Assembly: GCA_002007465.1 (NCBI GenBank)
Contig: LNAC01000759.1
Span: forward strand, 578,260-642,259
Source of the DNA: Ailurus styani
Lineage: Eukaryota > Chordata > Mammalia > Carnivora > Ailuridae
Length of the DNA stretch: 64,000 bases
Reading direction: 5' to 3'
Shown: piece by piece, positions 33,791 through 45,080 of the stretch
How positions within the stretch are numbered: the first letter of the stretch is position 1
Layout of the letters: every line of letters begins with the position of its first letter
The notes under the pieces: model-generated
Told to the model about the DNA's origin: nothing
Database searches by the model: none
What the model saw: the letters and a program-made list of their open reading frames with translations, nothing else
Position numbers and translations under genes: made by a program

Positions 33791-34236
33791 GATATTATTT
33801 TAAAAGAAGAAAAATATTTCAGCCAAAAATGCTCTGGATTGAAACAAATAACCTATCTCTTTTCCTTCTTAAACCTTTTGCCATTGGAAAATGAATACTA
33901 GGGGAAATCTTAGCTCCTTGGCAAGTAAATTGACCTGGGGACCAGTTTTTCATCCTTCTTTGCCTCTTATGAGAAAGGTTAGAATCTTTGAATTTTTACT
34001 GAGATGATTGAAAAAATAGAGTTGCAAAATGGAGTAATATGAAATTCCAATAAAGCATGAGAAAACACAGTAGAAGGTAACTGACCTTTGTTGAAGTTAA
34101 CAGCTCACAGAAATTTTTTACTCTTTCCTTACTTTTTGAGATGTATATAAAATGTGATTTTACTTAAATGAATGTGAATTATATTTATTTAGAAGAACTA
34201 TGCTGTTCTAGTTATAAGAATTCACCTGCCAGGAAA

Positions 34237-34263
34237 TGTGTGTGTGTTTGTGTGTGTGTGTGT

Positions 34264-34308
<45 letters not shown>

Positions 34309-34344
34309 AATATAAATGTATATATATAAATGTATATATATATG
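34237..34344. repeat. (TG)n(TA)n microsatellite, 108 bp
   Basis: TG repeats (34237-34262) pass into a long pure TA run (about 34268-34301) and then into imperfect TATAAATG units. This is one of the longest alternating tracts in the window and can adopt Z or cruciform forms. Confidence 0.92.
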
Positions 34345-35098
34345 TTTTGGAAATTGGATGTTAATAACCATCATTAATCATAGAAATCTTAGTGCATGTG
34401 ATATAACTTATATATATGTACAATCTTTGAAGTTCACAGAATTTTAAAAATTAATTTTTCTTTATACATTTAGGAATCTTCTGGCAACTTTAAAGTGTTC
34501 TGTGAAGTCTGCTACAATATACTGTAAGTAAAGTGATTTCCTACTTTTTGGGGGAGAATATCTTGCTCCGCATTTGCCACATACATGCATCTTCATGCTT
34601 TCCAGTTTCAGATATAATGGGTAAATGTCACATACTTTTAAAGTAGATACACAGACAACACTCAATTACTCATAACAGTGAAGAGAAGTAAGACAGAAGT
34701 TGTGGCAAGTGCAGATTTAGATATGTCGAATCAATTTGTTCTCTTTCTTTATGAAATCTTTCTTATTGGGGGCACAATTTCAAGAAGTGCTTACATAGAA
34801 CCTTTAAAGTTGTTTAAAGTAAATCAACAAAAGTAGATGTAACAATTATATGAATAAATATTTAATAGTTTTAGGTATGAAAAGTGTACTTGTCACTATG
34901 CAAAATGTATAGCAACTCTATTCCTAACTAGTGACTTTGCAGTTGAGGAATAAGAAGGTTGAAGGGAGATGGCAGAATGTGGTAGGATACGTTTGTGTTT
35001 TAGATAAAGTTTTATTTCATTTTTTTTTCACTTTGTGGAACTGTGAGCCAAGGTTTCTTTTTCCCTAGCATAAAAGGGAAAATATTTAGACATATGGA
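34345..35098. other. AT-rich interval, nothing recognised
   Basis: No gene, RNA or named repeat was recognised. The 67-codon - strand frame at 34462-34665 contains two CxxC pairs ('CGKCG') but no wider zinc-finger pattern. Confidence 0.4.
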
Positions 35099-35760
35099 TC
35101 ACAAAAGCCATTTATGCTCAAAATATCTCCTCAACTCCATGATCAAAATATCTCTGGCATCACGAGGTCCTGGAAAAGCCCAGAGGGTATTTTTCTGATT
35201 AGACCTGGGATAGTGTCCCAGTGGTCCTGTCATCCTTCCCTCCACCTGGCTGAGGCACATTCTCTGTACAGTGTATGCAGTACCATTTGGCAGCTGCTTC
35301 ATTACTAAGTAGTGTCAGTTGCACATGTGGGCTGGCTGCAGGGGGCCTGGACCCATGGAATACCATCTGAGTGGAGTTTCCACTCGATGTTTGGTTTGGC
35401 CTAGTCCACGTGATGTCTTGCCAGACCTGTGAACTCCCATCCGAATTCACTCATTCCCGGATGAGAAATATTCCTCATGCTGTTGTCAGAGAACCCTGAT
35501 CTTTCACTGTAAACCTGGCGGGATGTCTGTTGGCCAGACCAAAGTATCAAGAAGCCAGATTTTTCTCTATGAAGGATGTGTCTGCAGTGGATGGTACTTG
35601 TTCTAGTAAAAGTATTTAGGGTTGTGGTGTTGGCCAGGTTTATCCACTTAAAAAATAAGAAACTCATAAATGTAGCACTGAAAAGCCCTCCACTTAAAAT
35701 AATGGAGGCAATGACTGTTCCAGGTCCTCCGCCAAAGTAAAACAACGTATGGTACAGGAT
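35099..35760 (-). pseudogene. Coding-like block, candidate processed pseudogene
   Basis: This GC-richer block stands out from its AT-rich surroundings. Three long open frames follow one another on the - strand in three different phases: 35745-35401 (114 codons), 35450-35199 (83) and 35302-35099 (67). The first predicts a hydrophobic helix near its start ('VIASIILSGGLFSATFMSFL') followed by 'FFKWINLANTTTLNTF' and a polar region. The second is serine- and proline-rich. Sequential frames with overlaps are what a pseudogene with frameshifts would give. I do not recognise the parent protein. A short T run at about 35020-35029 could be a decayed poly(A) tail, but no target duplication was found. 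It could also be an unnamed ERV piece or chance. Confidence 0.35.
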
Positions 35761-36054
35761 GTTATCTTAGAAACAGAATTTTGTGTTTAGGTCTACAGTC
35801 TTAGAAAGTTAGTAAAGTGTTCTTTTATAAAGCAAGCATGGCACGTAGACAGCTGTGCCAAAGGTGTGGTGATCCTGGCACAGACATCAGGGCTGAAGCT
35901 TTACCCAGCCCTCTCGCACCTGTGAGGATGAATTGGTTTTTATATTTTATTCCTGTGTCAGGATCTCCCCCACCCTCTTTTTTTTTTTTTGATGTACTAT
36001 GTCTATGGCAAGTGAAGTCCATAAATTAAATCAGTAGATATTTATTTCCTTTAA

Positions 36055-37166
36055 TTAACATGGTACTGGTCATATAACTTATTATTGTTTAAAGTAAGTA
36101 CACAGATCATATTATACAACCCAATAAATTTTCACAGAGTGAACACACTCATGTTACTACTACTCATGACAAGAACTAAAACAATTTTCAGTGCCCCAGG
36201 AACTCCTCCTGTACCTTTCACAGTCACTACCCACTCCTCCACTCCATAAATATTTTCCGTCCAGTCTTGAATTTTATAGAAATGGAATCATACAGTATAA
36301 TGTTTTTGGGGACCTGGTTTTGTTTAAAATTATGTTTATTTGATATACCCATTTTATTGTAAATAGCAGCAGTTTTCATTTTTCATCATAGGTTGATGTT
36401 GTAGGTATATAGCAAAATTATTGATTTATTATACTCTGAATGGATATTTGGGTGGTTCCCAAGTTTTGACTATTATAACTAATGCTGCTGTGATTATGTA
36501 AGTATAGTTTTTAATGAACATTTGCATGCATTTCTGTTAGCTTTTGAATTAAAGTAGAATTTCTAGGTCATAGGATGTGTATTTTACAGTAATAGAGGAT
36601 ATCACTGAAGTTTTCTGAAGTGGTTGTGTCATACTGTGCTTCGATAAGCTACATGTGAGAACTCCAGTTTCTCTTGGTCATAGATATGTCTTACTATTGT
36701 CAACCTTTCTAATTTTAGCCATTCATACTTGTGAAGTGATATCTTGTTGCATTTCTCTAATGATTAATGTGGTTGTATACTTTTTCATATCTTTAATGGT
36801 CATTTGTATGTGCCCCATCCCCTTTTTAATGATTCTTCAAGTTTTCTACAGGTCTATCTTTTTCTTATTGATTTATGTGTTCACAGATTATGTGGAATGA
36901 AATCCTTGTTGGTTATATCTTCTTCTACTCTTTCTGTTGTCATAATCATGTTTTTTTTATAATCATGTTTTTTGATTAAGAGATGATTAATTTGTGTGTG
37001 TGTGTATGCATCCTGCTTAAGAACTCTTCCTGTATTCCAAGGTCATGAATGCTATCTTAGCTTACAGAAGCTTTACTCTTTTATCTTTTACATCTTTATT
37101 TCTCTGGCTACTTTTAAAAATTCTTTTCATCTTTGTTTTTCAGCAGTTTTACTATGTTTTTGTTTG
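36055..37166 (-). mobile_element. Old LINE-1 (L1M) fragment, part 1
   Basis: Diverged antisense 3' UTR and ORF2 end: 'atagaaatggaatcatacag', 'ggatatttgggtggttccca', 'aactaatgctgctgtgatta', 'gccattcatacttgtgaagt' and 'atatctttaatggtcatttg'. The pattern matches that of the L1 ends at 16.1-16.7 kb but with many changes, so it is an old mammalian subfamily. Confidence 0.72.
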
Positions 37167-37361
37167 TTTTTTTAAAGGTTTTATTTATTTATTTGACAGA
37201 GAGATAGAGAGCACAAGTAGGTAGAGCGACAGGCAGAGGGAGAGAGAGAAGCAGGCTCTCCGCTGAGCAGGAAGCCCAATGTGGAACTCGATCCCAGGAC
37301 CCTGGGATCATGACCTGAGCTGAAGGCAGCAGCTTAACCGACTGAGCCACCCAGGCGCCCC
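37167..37361 (-). mobile_element. CAN SINE nested in old LINE-1
   Basis: This is a reverse-orientation SINE ending in the head complement 'gccacccaggcgcccc'. Flanks are T/G-rich ('tttttgtttgttttt' and 'attgtttgtttgtttta') and look like a duplicated low-complexity target. It splits the old L1 block. Confidence 0.9.
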
Positions 37362-37800
37362 ATTGTTTGTTTGTTTTATTTCATGTTTATCTTGCCTGGA
37401 TTTCATGGAGGTTTTAAATTTGTGGGTTGGTATCTGTTGTTTTTGTAATATTGTTAGGCAACATCTTATAAGATTTTGGCTTACTATTTCCTCTCCTTTT
37501 AGGTCTTCAGTAATTTGTCCAATAGGTCTTTCATATACCTTTTCTTTATTTTTCATCTTTTCCTCTTTCTGTTCTTTAGTCCAGATGTTTCAAGTTGACC
37601 TAACTTCCAGTTCTAATTCTCTTATCTCCTGTTTAATGTCTATAAATTTCTTAATTTTAGTAATTGTCTTTTTCAGTTTAGAATTTTTGATTGGTTTCAG
37701 TTTCTGGTCAGTTTCTCCATTTTCCCATCTACTTTCTGAAATCATTAATCACAGTTATTTTAACGTCCTTGTGTGAGAACTCCCAAGTTTGCAGCATCTT
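37362..37800 (-). mobile_element. Old LINE-1 fragment, part 2
   Basis: This is a probable continuation with 5' L1M texture ('tcatggaggttttaaatttg', 'cacagttattttaacgtcct'). A 137-codon + strand frame (37363-37776) is antisense to the element, rich in F, S and I, and is a shadow. Confidence 0.45.
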
Positions 37801-39104
37801 GAGTGTTTATTTTTAAATTTTTTTTTCTTGATTTCTGAGCATTTAACTCTCTCCTAGCATGCTTAGTAATTAAAAAAATTAAATGCCAGATATTATATAT
37901 GAAAAATCATAGAGATAAATTTGTGAAGTTCTATCTGATATTATCTTTCTCCAGAGAGAATTTAATATTAATTTACTCTGCATTTAGAGCAGAAACAGAT
38001 GACTTTTACCTGGTGTTGAACTGGTCAACACTGGATTTTTATGAGAACTTTGCCCTTAATCCTAATGTCTGGTGCTTTCAAAGTCCTTTTGGAGGTCTGG
38101 GCCTTTTATCAGGGGCTGTCTGGTTTAGGGGCCCCTGAACTCCTGTTTTTATCTCCTACTCTCATTAGACCATTCAATACTCAATTCAGGTTTTTAACAT
38201 TTGTCCATTATTTCTGCTTTCCCTCTTTGTCCTCCCCTTCTTATAGCTTAGCCAATATCTTGAAGGGAAAATTACTATAATTTACCTCCTTTCTCTCCAG
38301 GATCCTGGTTACTCAAATTATTCTATTTTCAAACACTTTTTTTTGTCCAACTATTCTGATTATCTCAGATTAATCCTGTGGGAATTTTGCTCTGTAGCAA
38401 GCTGCTCTACCAACACCCAGGAGCAGGAAGTCCTGTAGGCTTTTTCCTTGAGAGGAATATACTAGGTTTATTGTTGTATTCCCAGTGACTCCTACAATCC
38501 TTAATACATGAATATGCTCAGAAATTTTTTCAATGAATAAAAATATGCAAGAGAAACAGAAACAGGCAGATTTTAAGGGGACATTTTTGGCTTAATGAAA
38601 TAGCTAAGTTAGTCAAGATTCTTTAATGCTTAGTTTAATTCCAACATATTTCATAGAATCTTTCTTCACAACTTGAATTCTCTTTTATCTTTTCCTCCTC
38701 TGTAAAACATTTGGAACCCATTCTACAATTTATCTCCTAGTCTCATATTGTCTTAATAGTATGTTTGATGTTATAAGCAGGCAAATATGTCTGTGATATT
38801 AGCATTAGGTAAGCTCTACAAGACAGGCTTTATTATATTTCTGCTACATTCTTAAATATATCTCAAGTGGTGCTAAACACACTGATATGATAATTCTTTA
38901 AAATGTAAGGCAGTCATAATTGAAGTGCTACATTCTACATTTGAGGGATTCGTATAATATATATTGCAGTATATAGTTTTTAAATTAAAATTTCAGATGT
39001 GTACATTTAGTAGATTTTGTATAGATTTTGATGTGTAGATTTTTTTTGGGTAGGGTGCAGCACTATGTTTTTGAGTAAGTATCCCAATGCTCTATCAGTG
39101 TCAT
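37801..39104. other. Interval with only faint fossils
   Basis: A short L2-like end is possible at 38470-38548 ('ttgttgtattcccagtgact' and 'ttttttcaatgaataa'). The rest is not recognised. No coding or RNA feature is supported. Confidence 0.4.
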
Positions 39105-39131
39105 TTTTTAAAATATTTTATTTATTTATTT

Positions 39132-39169
<38 letters not shown>

Positions 39170-39316
39170 ACAAATAGGCAGAGAGGCAGGCAGAGAGAGG
39201 GGGAAGCAGGCTCCCAGCTGAGCAGAGAACCCAATGCGGGACTCGATCCCAGGACCCTGAGATCATGACCTGAGCGGAAGGCAGAGGCTTAACCCACTGA
39301 GCGGCCCAGGTACCCA
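39105..39316 (-). mobile_element. CAN SINE with long (GA)n
   Basis: This is a reverse SINE with 'aaatattttatttatttatt', a (GA) run of about 16 units at 39134-39166, and 'caggcagagagagggggaag'. Its head complement is mutated to 'gcggcccaggtaccca'. No clear target duplication. Confidence 0.9.
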
Positions 39317-39371
39317 ACCATGACCTGATTTTAGGAGGACAGAATCATTGTTGTAAGTAAGGGGATCTGTT

Positions 39372-39560
39372 TACTGTGTGCTTAATATGTGATGGATGCC
39401 ATGGCAATTATTTTATATAAATTGTCTCATTTAATCTTCATAATAACCCAATTCAAAGATACTACTTTTTATCCCAATTTTTAGGTAAGAAATTGAGGCA
39501 GAAAAAAGTTAAATCACTTTCCCAAGGTTATAGAGTTAGTAAGTGGAAAAGTGCTTAGAT
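39372..39560 (+). repeat. MIR SINE fossil
   Basis: 'ttgtctcatttaatcttcat', 'ttttatcccaatttttaggt', 'aagaaattgaggcag' and 'cccaaggttatagagttagt' give the MIR order. Confidence 0.8.
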
Positions 39561-39950
39561 AGTGCTTGTGGTAGTATGAAGCCCTAACATAGTATGTTAC
39601 AGTAAAGTATGTTATTCTACTTTCCATTGAAAATTCTGCAGTACCTTGTCCTGGTAATGAAGGGGAAGCAGAAAGAGAGGTATGATTCACTTTTTTGTCT
39701 CATTGCCCTCGGCACACTAATACTGAAGAGGAGGGGGAAGGAATGATTATTTTGAAGTTTTCTCTCATCTTAGGCATATTTAATTATCTGTAAGAAAGAT
39801 ATTTTACAATAAGCATGAGGATTTGGTTCAATAATTTGTTTCTTTCATATCCCGAGTTCTTTTGTTTCTTCATTTTTCACTGGAAAACGTTATACTCAGG
39901 AAATTTATAACATAATGTTGAAAGTGCCAAAGAACAGTAAAAGAATCAAA

Positions 39951-40146
39951 TGGGAGATGCTGCCTTGGTGGCTCAGTTGGTTAAGCTTCTGATTCCTGAT
40001 TTTGGTTTAGGTCATGATCTCAGGGTCCTGAGATTGATCCCTGTGTTGGTCTCTGCACTCCGTGGGGAGTCTGCTAGAGACTCTCTCCCTTTGCTTCTCC
40101 CCACATTCTCTCTCTCTCAAATAAATAAATATATTTAAAAAAAAAA
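39951..40146 (+). mobile_element. CAN SINE, older subfamily
   Basis: The sense copy has a diverged head, 'gccttggtggctcagttggt', then 'ggtcatgatctcagggtcct', a short CT block and 'caaataaataaat' with an A tail. 'aaaagaat' on both sides may be the target duplication. The 'TCAGTTGGTTAAGC' head marks an older subfamily than the copies at 32703 and 43835. Confidence 0.88.
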
Positions 40147-41465
40147 GAATGGGGTAAAAATGTCAGTGACAGACTAGACCATTAGGCTTCTTTAGTTGAG
40201 AAGAATAAAAGTTGAGTGGATGTTTTAAAGTCTAGAAAATCACAGAGTTTTTTAAAATTAAAAATAATATATGAAAGAATAATATAGGTAATATTTGAAA
40301 TGTTTAGAGGAGGGAAAAATCATGGGCTTTCATTAGGAAGAATTGAGAACCAGTTAGCCAGATGGAAGTGATAGAGAAGTCTATTTTCACAGAAATTCAA
40401 AATTGGAAAAGTGAAGATTGTGATGGGTTCTGTTTTTATTGGATTGATTATAAGAGTGGAGGAGCATCTCTGTTTCAGAATTATGGAGATAAATAATGTC
40501 CTGAGGATAACTGGGAACTTAAACACAGTTACAGTTATTATACACATAATTTGGGTGTTGCAACTAGAAACGTATTTTTTTGTGTGCTACAAGCAGGGCG
40601 ATGCATACTTCCATGCCACTGCTTGGTTATAAAGTGTAGGCATTTCAGGAGCATGGATTTTAATTCATCTCATGTGAGTCTAGGTTAACCTCATTCTTCT
40701 AAAATGTTTTCTTCATCTGACACAGTTATGATAAGGTTCAATAGTGGATATAAAAATAATGGTAACTTTAAAAAGTTAGAAAATAATTTTTCTCTCACAC
40801 AAAAGTTAGATCAGGCATGTTATGGTAGTTTTGCTTTACAAAACATTTAGGACTCAAGACTTCTTCTAGCTTATCGTTTTTCTGTGATAGCCTCTATTTC
40901 CAAGGTCGCCTCTTAGTCCATAATGGCTTCTTCCCCCATTAGCCAGCATGTTCAGAGAGAAGGACAGAGGAAAAAGGAGTGAAGATCACGTACCAGTTAC
41001 CTTTTAAGGAAAGTTTTCAAAAGTTGCCTCAATAAACTTGTGCTTATATCTTATTGACTTGAAGAACCAAGTCACTTGGTCAAATCTGCTCCTACAAAGG
41101 AGTCTTTATTTTGAGTTGTCAAATGCCCAGTTAAAAATCAGGTGTTCTGTGGGAGAAAAACAGAATAATTTTTGGAGGACAATTAGTATTCTCAAGAATA
41201 TAGGGTTTCTAGGATCATAAGTATTCTGGTTGCCCTTTTATAGGTAAATTTAGTTTTCAGTTGCCTTGTGATCCTTCTAACAAACATAGTAATCTGGGCT
41301 GCATAGAAATAGAAATGGAAGTGGGAAGGAGTAGAAATATTGCATGCTTTGGTTTTCAACACAGCATAGCTGTTGGGAGTCAGCATTTTCACCATGTGTT
41401 ACAGGTATAGGTAGGTAAAAAGTTGTCCTCTGCCTACTCTGGTTTTCCTATTTTGTGAAGTATAA
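40147..41465. other. Interval without a recognised gene
   Basis: 40880-40990 ('ccaaggtcgcctcttagtcc' onward) resembles an old dispersed mammalian repeat that I cannot name. Otherwise single-copy. Overlapping frames on both strands at 40320-40632 have no motif. Confidence 0.4.
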
Positions 41466-41483
41466 GAAGTTCAGGATACTTTC

Positions 41484-41696
41484 TTTTCTTTTTTTTTTTT
41501 TTAAAGATTTTATTTATTTACTTGACACAGAGAGAGAGATTACAAGTAGGCAGAGAGGCAGGCAGAGAAACAGGGAGAAGAGGAAGCAGGCTCCCCGCTG
41601 AGCAGAGAGCCCGATGCGGGCCTGGATCCCAGGACGCTGAGATCATGACCTGAGCCGAAAGCAGAGGCTTTAACCCACTGAGCCACCCAGGCACCC
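41484..41696 (-). mobile_element. CAN SINE, very young copy
   Basis: This is a reverse copy with 'caggctccccgctgagcaga', 'cgatgcgggcctggatccca' and 'gccacccaggcaccc'. A perfect 18-bp duplication, 'gaagttcaggatactttc', lies at 41466-41483 and 41697-41714. Exact flanks and retained CpGs make it one of the youngest elements here. Confidence 0.95.
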
Positions 41697-41861
41697 GAAG
41701 TTCAGGATACTTTCAAGTTACTTAACAAATTTTCAAATGTTTTCTGAAAACATTTAAGTTGATTCTTCTAAGATACTTGAGAAACTAATGAAAGAATGTG
41801 TCTTTGTCTTCCTAATTGGTTTCTTTAAGGTAAATATTGGATCTAAATCATCATTATAATT

Positions 41862-42075
41862 ACCAGCTATGTTGTAGTCACTGTGTAAATGTTTGACACA
41901 CATATCTTCTAATACTCTCAACAGTCCTGGAAGGTAGGTATTTTTGTGTCCATGTTAGAGCTGTTCATACTGATTCTTAGAGATTCAAGAAACTTACCCA
42001 AATCTCAAAAGTCATGTCAGGGTTAGGGATTAAAATTCAACTCAAAATCTGTACTTTTAATCACTATACTGCATT
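41862..42075 (+). repeat. MIR SINE fossil
   Basis: 'cacatatcttctaatactct', 'gtcctggaaggtaggtattt' and 'aaagtcatgtcagggttagg' in MIR order, diverged. Confidence 0.65.
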
Positions 42076-42190
42076 CATTTTAATCCTCTTCTCTCTCCTA
42101 AAATAAATTAACATTGGTTAAAAAGAAAAGAGATAGTTTTGCACTAGAGATAAATATGCATTTTTTGCTTGAAATATTACACTGCTGACT

Positions 42191-42240
42191 ATATACATAC
42201 ATACTCCACACCCACACACACCCACACACACACCCATATA
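42191..42240. repeat. (CA)n-rich microsatellite
   Basis: 'atatacatacatac' passes into CACACA runs broken by CCC, ending in 'cccatatagg'. Imperfect, so probably less mutable than the pure GT tract at 44825. Confidence 0.88.
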
Positions 42241-43177
42241 GGTCATTGCAATATGAAACATTTTTTCTGTGCATCAAAATTATTGCAAAAACTGTCTTTT
42301 GGATATGTTGATAAGGCCAGATTTATAAGTTTATAAGTTTCATAGATGACAACTTTTAGATCTTCAGTTATTACCCATGGATTTTGGGGCTTTGTGAAAA
42401 TACACAGTACAGAAAATTTCTGCAAGTCTAGCAGAAATCAACTTTATGGGGATACATTGGGTAGAAAAATTAATGGAGAATATAAAGCCACTACAGAGTC
42501 CTTGGATTACTGGTGGATTTGAAAATGAACAGGTATTTGCAAGAACAGTAGTTTGACTGCTTATTATACTTTGCTCTCTTCTCTGATCACATTACATGAT
42601 GTAACCCAATGAATCAGAAATTGGATCTGTATGGGGAGATGTGGATGACCACAATTCCCTACTAGTCATTGCTTCTACAGTTGAGGTATTCCAACATTCC
42701 AGGAATCATTTTGGAAATCAACCAGAACTCAAGATTTGTTAGGAAAGTTTGCTAAAATGCTTGCAAGTAGAGCATATAGTGCTGATCTGATGCCTGCCCC
42801 AGAGATTTCTGCCTCTGACCTCTAAATAACCTTCTGGATTGAAGTCCTTTGTCTTACACAGTCCTGCTTACTGTCCTCACTTCAAAAATGCCACATATCT
42901 CCATGATGTCAGTATTTGTTCTCAGGTAACATAACTCTCTTAAATTCTATTGTCTGTATGCCTCTAAGAACTGGTCTTCATCCGTGTTGTCTCTGTTATG
43001 TATGCCTGCATTTGTAAAGCAGAACTGATATAGCTAGTGGGATTTACTCATGAACGAGGGATAGTACTGATAGTATTCTCTGTCTTACAATATATAGTAG
43101 TTTCTAAGATTTTGTTTTCATTAGATATAGCAGTTTTTTATTTATATGTAAATTAATTTTCTCTTAGTGTGTTTGTT
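42241..43177. other. Interval without a recognised gene
   Basis: Single-copy-like; no named repeat, RNA or coding feature was recognised. Confidence 0.4.
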
Positions 43178-43342
43178 GGACTGTTAGCACTAAAATCACC
43201 CAAAGTGCTCATTAAAAAAGTAGGATCTTAGGCACCATTGAGAACTTATGGAAGCAGAATGTCTGAGAATAGGGCTCAGAATCTGTATTTTAAAGTTTCC
43301 CAGGTGATTTGATGCACATAAAAGTTTGTAAACTGCTACCTT
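43178..43342 (+). mobile_element. MER20-like hAT-Charlie DNA transposon fossil
   Basis: 'actaaaatcacccaaagtgc', 'gctcagaatctgtattttaa' and 'tttcccaggtgatttgatgc' match the non-autonomous MER20 type layout. Termini are decayed and no 8-bp duplication could be fixed. Confidence 0.6.
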
Positions 43343-43815
43343 GTAGGAATAAGTACATGTGTCAAGGTGTTTGAGATAAGGTGCTTAGAGTTGACATTAT
43401 TGCTTCTTATTTTGCAGGAATTCCTTCCTTTTCTCCTTGTTTTCATTTTTTTCTCTCCCCATATATAACAGAAATTTTTGGAAAAATCTTTGATAAAAGG
43501 AAATTTTAAGATCTATCCTATAGCTGTCTTTTGACATTCAATACATATTAGATCTGGAGCTGATCATATATAATGGAATGTTTAAATTATTTGAAATTTA
43601 GAACACTGCCAAGTTTCTCCTTTCTGAGGGATCTAACCTTTCAGCCTTCCTTGGCACCACCATTTCCCTACTCTCAGAAAGGAGGAATTTTTATTTATAT
43701 TAAAAATGTATTTATAATACATTTTTTACATGTATTTATTTATAAAAAATGTCATATCTTTGGGTTACATGATGGCTTTCACGTTTGTCCAGTTACATGG
43801 TAAGCATAAGGTTTT
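43343..43815. other. Interval without a recognised gene
   Basis: AT-rich spacer with 'tttatttataaaaaatg'-type low complexity near 43690-43750. Nothing coding is supported. Confidence 0.4.
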
Positions 43816-43834
43816 AAAAATCTCTACTACTAGA

Positions 43835-44030
43835 GGGTGCCTGGGTGGCTCAGTGGGTTAAAGCCTCTGCTTTCGGCTCAGGTCATGATCTCAGCGTCCT
43901 GGGATCGAGGTCCGCATCGGGCTCTCTGCTCAGCAGGGAGCCTGCTTCTTCCTCTCCCTGTCTCTCTGCCTGCCTCTCTGCCTACTTGTAATCTCTTTCT
44001 GTGTCAAATAAATAAATAAAATCTTAAAAA
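43835..44030 (+). mobile_element. CAN SINE, very young, intact pol III promoter
   Basis: This is a full-length sense copy. A perfect 19-bp duplication, 'aaaaatctctactactaga', lies at 43816-43834 and 44031-44049. The tRNA-like head keeps an A-box-like 'TGGCTCAGTGGG' (43846-43857) and a B-box-like 'GGATCGAGGTC' (43902-43912), the elements read by RNA polymerase III. It then has CT-rich 'gcctgcctctctgcctactt', '(AAAT)n', 'aaaatctt' and an A tail. This is the best candidate for a recent, possibly polymorphic insertion. Confidence 0.96.
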
Positions 44031-44049
44031 AAAAATCTCTACTACTAGA

Positions 44050-44424
44050 AAATATAGCAAATTCAAAATAGTTATGTATTATATATATAATTATATAGTA
44101 GTTTATGTTGAGTGTTATCTGCTTTGATGAAGAACTCAGTTTTTGGATTATAATATTTTGATACTAGAATGCTTCCTTTAGATTCTTGTGGTTTGAAATT
44201 CAAAGGAGAGAAACAGGGGAAAAGACATTAGTTGTCAATAAATTTCTATGATTCATCAGTGTTACCTGTGAAAGAAGAAAGCATTCAGGATAGTATTCAT
44301 ACCTTTTCACAATGCTCAATAACAACATTGCCATGTTGATATCTAAATGTAGCTCTAACAAAAATAATTGTGAGTATGTTGACTGAATCTTACATATTCA
44401 GTACCATATTAAGTAGCTGTTTCT
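44050..44424. other. AT-rich spacer
   Basis: Nothing recognised between the SINE and the ancient repeat that follows. Confidence 0.4.
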
Positions 44425-44822
44425 GTGAGACAGTTACCACAAATACTGGCCTAGACAATCCATATATCACATTTCCCAGGCTGTGATCGTTGTCTCAGAG
44501 CGAGTGTATGATCCAAGCTGGTAAGATCAGAATGAGTCTCAGAGCTCTTGGGGACCTATTGGAGAAGAGGCTCTCTTTGTCTGTTGCAAAGATGTGAGAT
44601 TATGGTTGTTAAGCTATCTTGTCTTCATAAGGTGAGAGCCAGTTTGGATAATGCACCTGACATAGAGAAGGGTAGCCAAAAGATAAAGAGAAAGGAAGCA
44701 GTTTTGGTTGAAAACACTTAAATTCCTGCATCAAAAATCACTTGAAGGCAAACCTATGCCTGAGGTTTTCAGTTGTATGAGCTAATACATTCACTTTTGT
44801 TTGTTGGTTGGTTGGTTTAAGT

Positions 44823-44869
<47 letters not shown>

Positions 44870-44900
44870 CCAGTTGGCAACCGAAAGAGTCCTAACTGAT
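44425..44900 (+). repeat. Ancient interspersed repeat with expanded (GT)n
   Basis: Landmarks are 'gatccaagctggtaagatca', 'gaagaggctctctttgtctg', 'tcagttgtatgagctaatac' and the closing 'ggcaaccgaaagagtcctaa'. The order is that of a widespread old mammalian repeat whose name I cannot give with confidence. A related piece in the same orientation lies at 46315-46480. The normally short segment before the end has expanded into a (GT)22 tract. Confidence 0.5.
44825..44868. repeat. (GT)22 microsatellite, uninterrupted
   Basis: Forty-four bases of perfect GT repeat without interruption, the longest pure dinucleotide run in the window. Long pure GT runs are usually polymorphic. Confidence 0.97.
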
Positions 44901-44964
44901 TTACTTTCTACCAGTGCTTATCACATTTCTTAGGTAAGAAATTGCTTAGGTAAGATGTGACTTC

Positions 44965-45080
44965 CTTGCTAGACTGTTACCTCCATGAGGGCAGGGCAAT
45001 GTCTCCCTTGTCTGCTGTTGTGTCCCCAGTACCTACCACAATTCTAGCTTAGAGTAAGCGTGCAATAAGCATTTTAAAAT
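44965..45080 (+). repeat. L2 3' end fossil
   Basis: 'agactgttacctccatgagg', 'cagggcaatgtctccc', 'tgtgtccccagtacctacca' and 'gtgcaataagcatttt' match the 3' end of the ancient LINE L2. Confidence 0.75.

Noticed and set aside
37363..37776. 137-codon + strand frame
   Set aside because: It is antisense to an old L1 fragment, follows a SINE and has no domain.
43835..43915. tRNA gene in the SINE heads
   Set aside because: The heads carry A- and B-box-like sequence but lack a foldable cloverleaf and are joined to SINE bodies. They are tRNA-derived SINE promoters, not tRNA genes.
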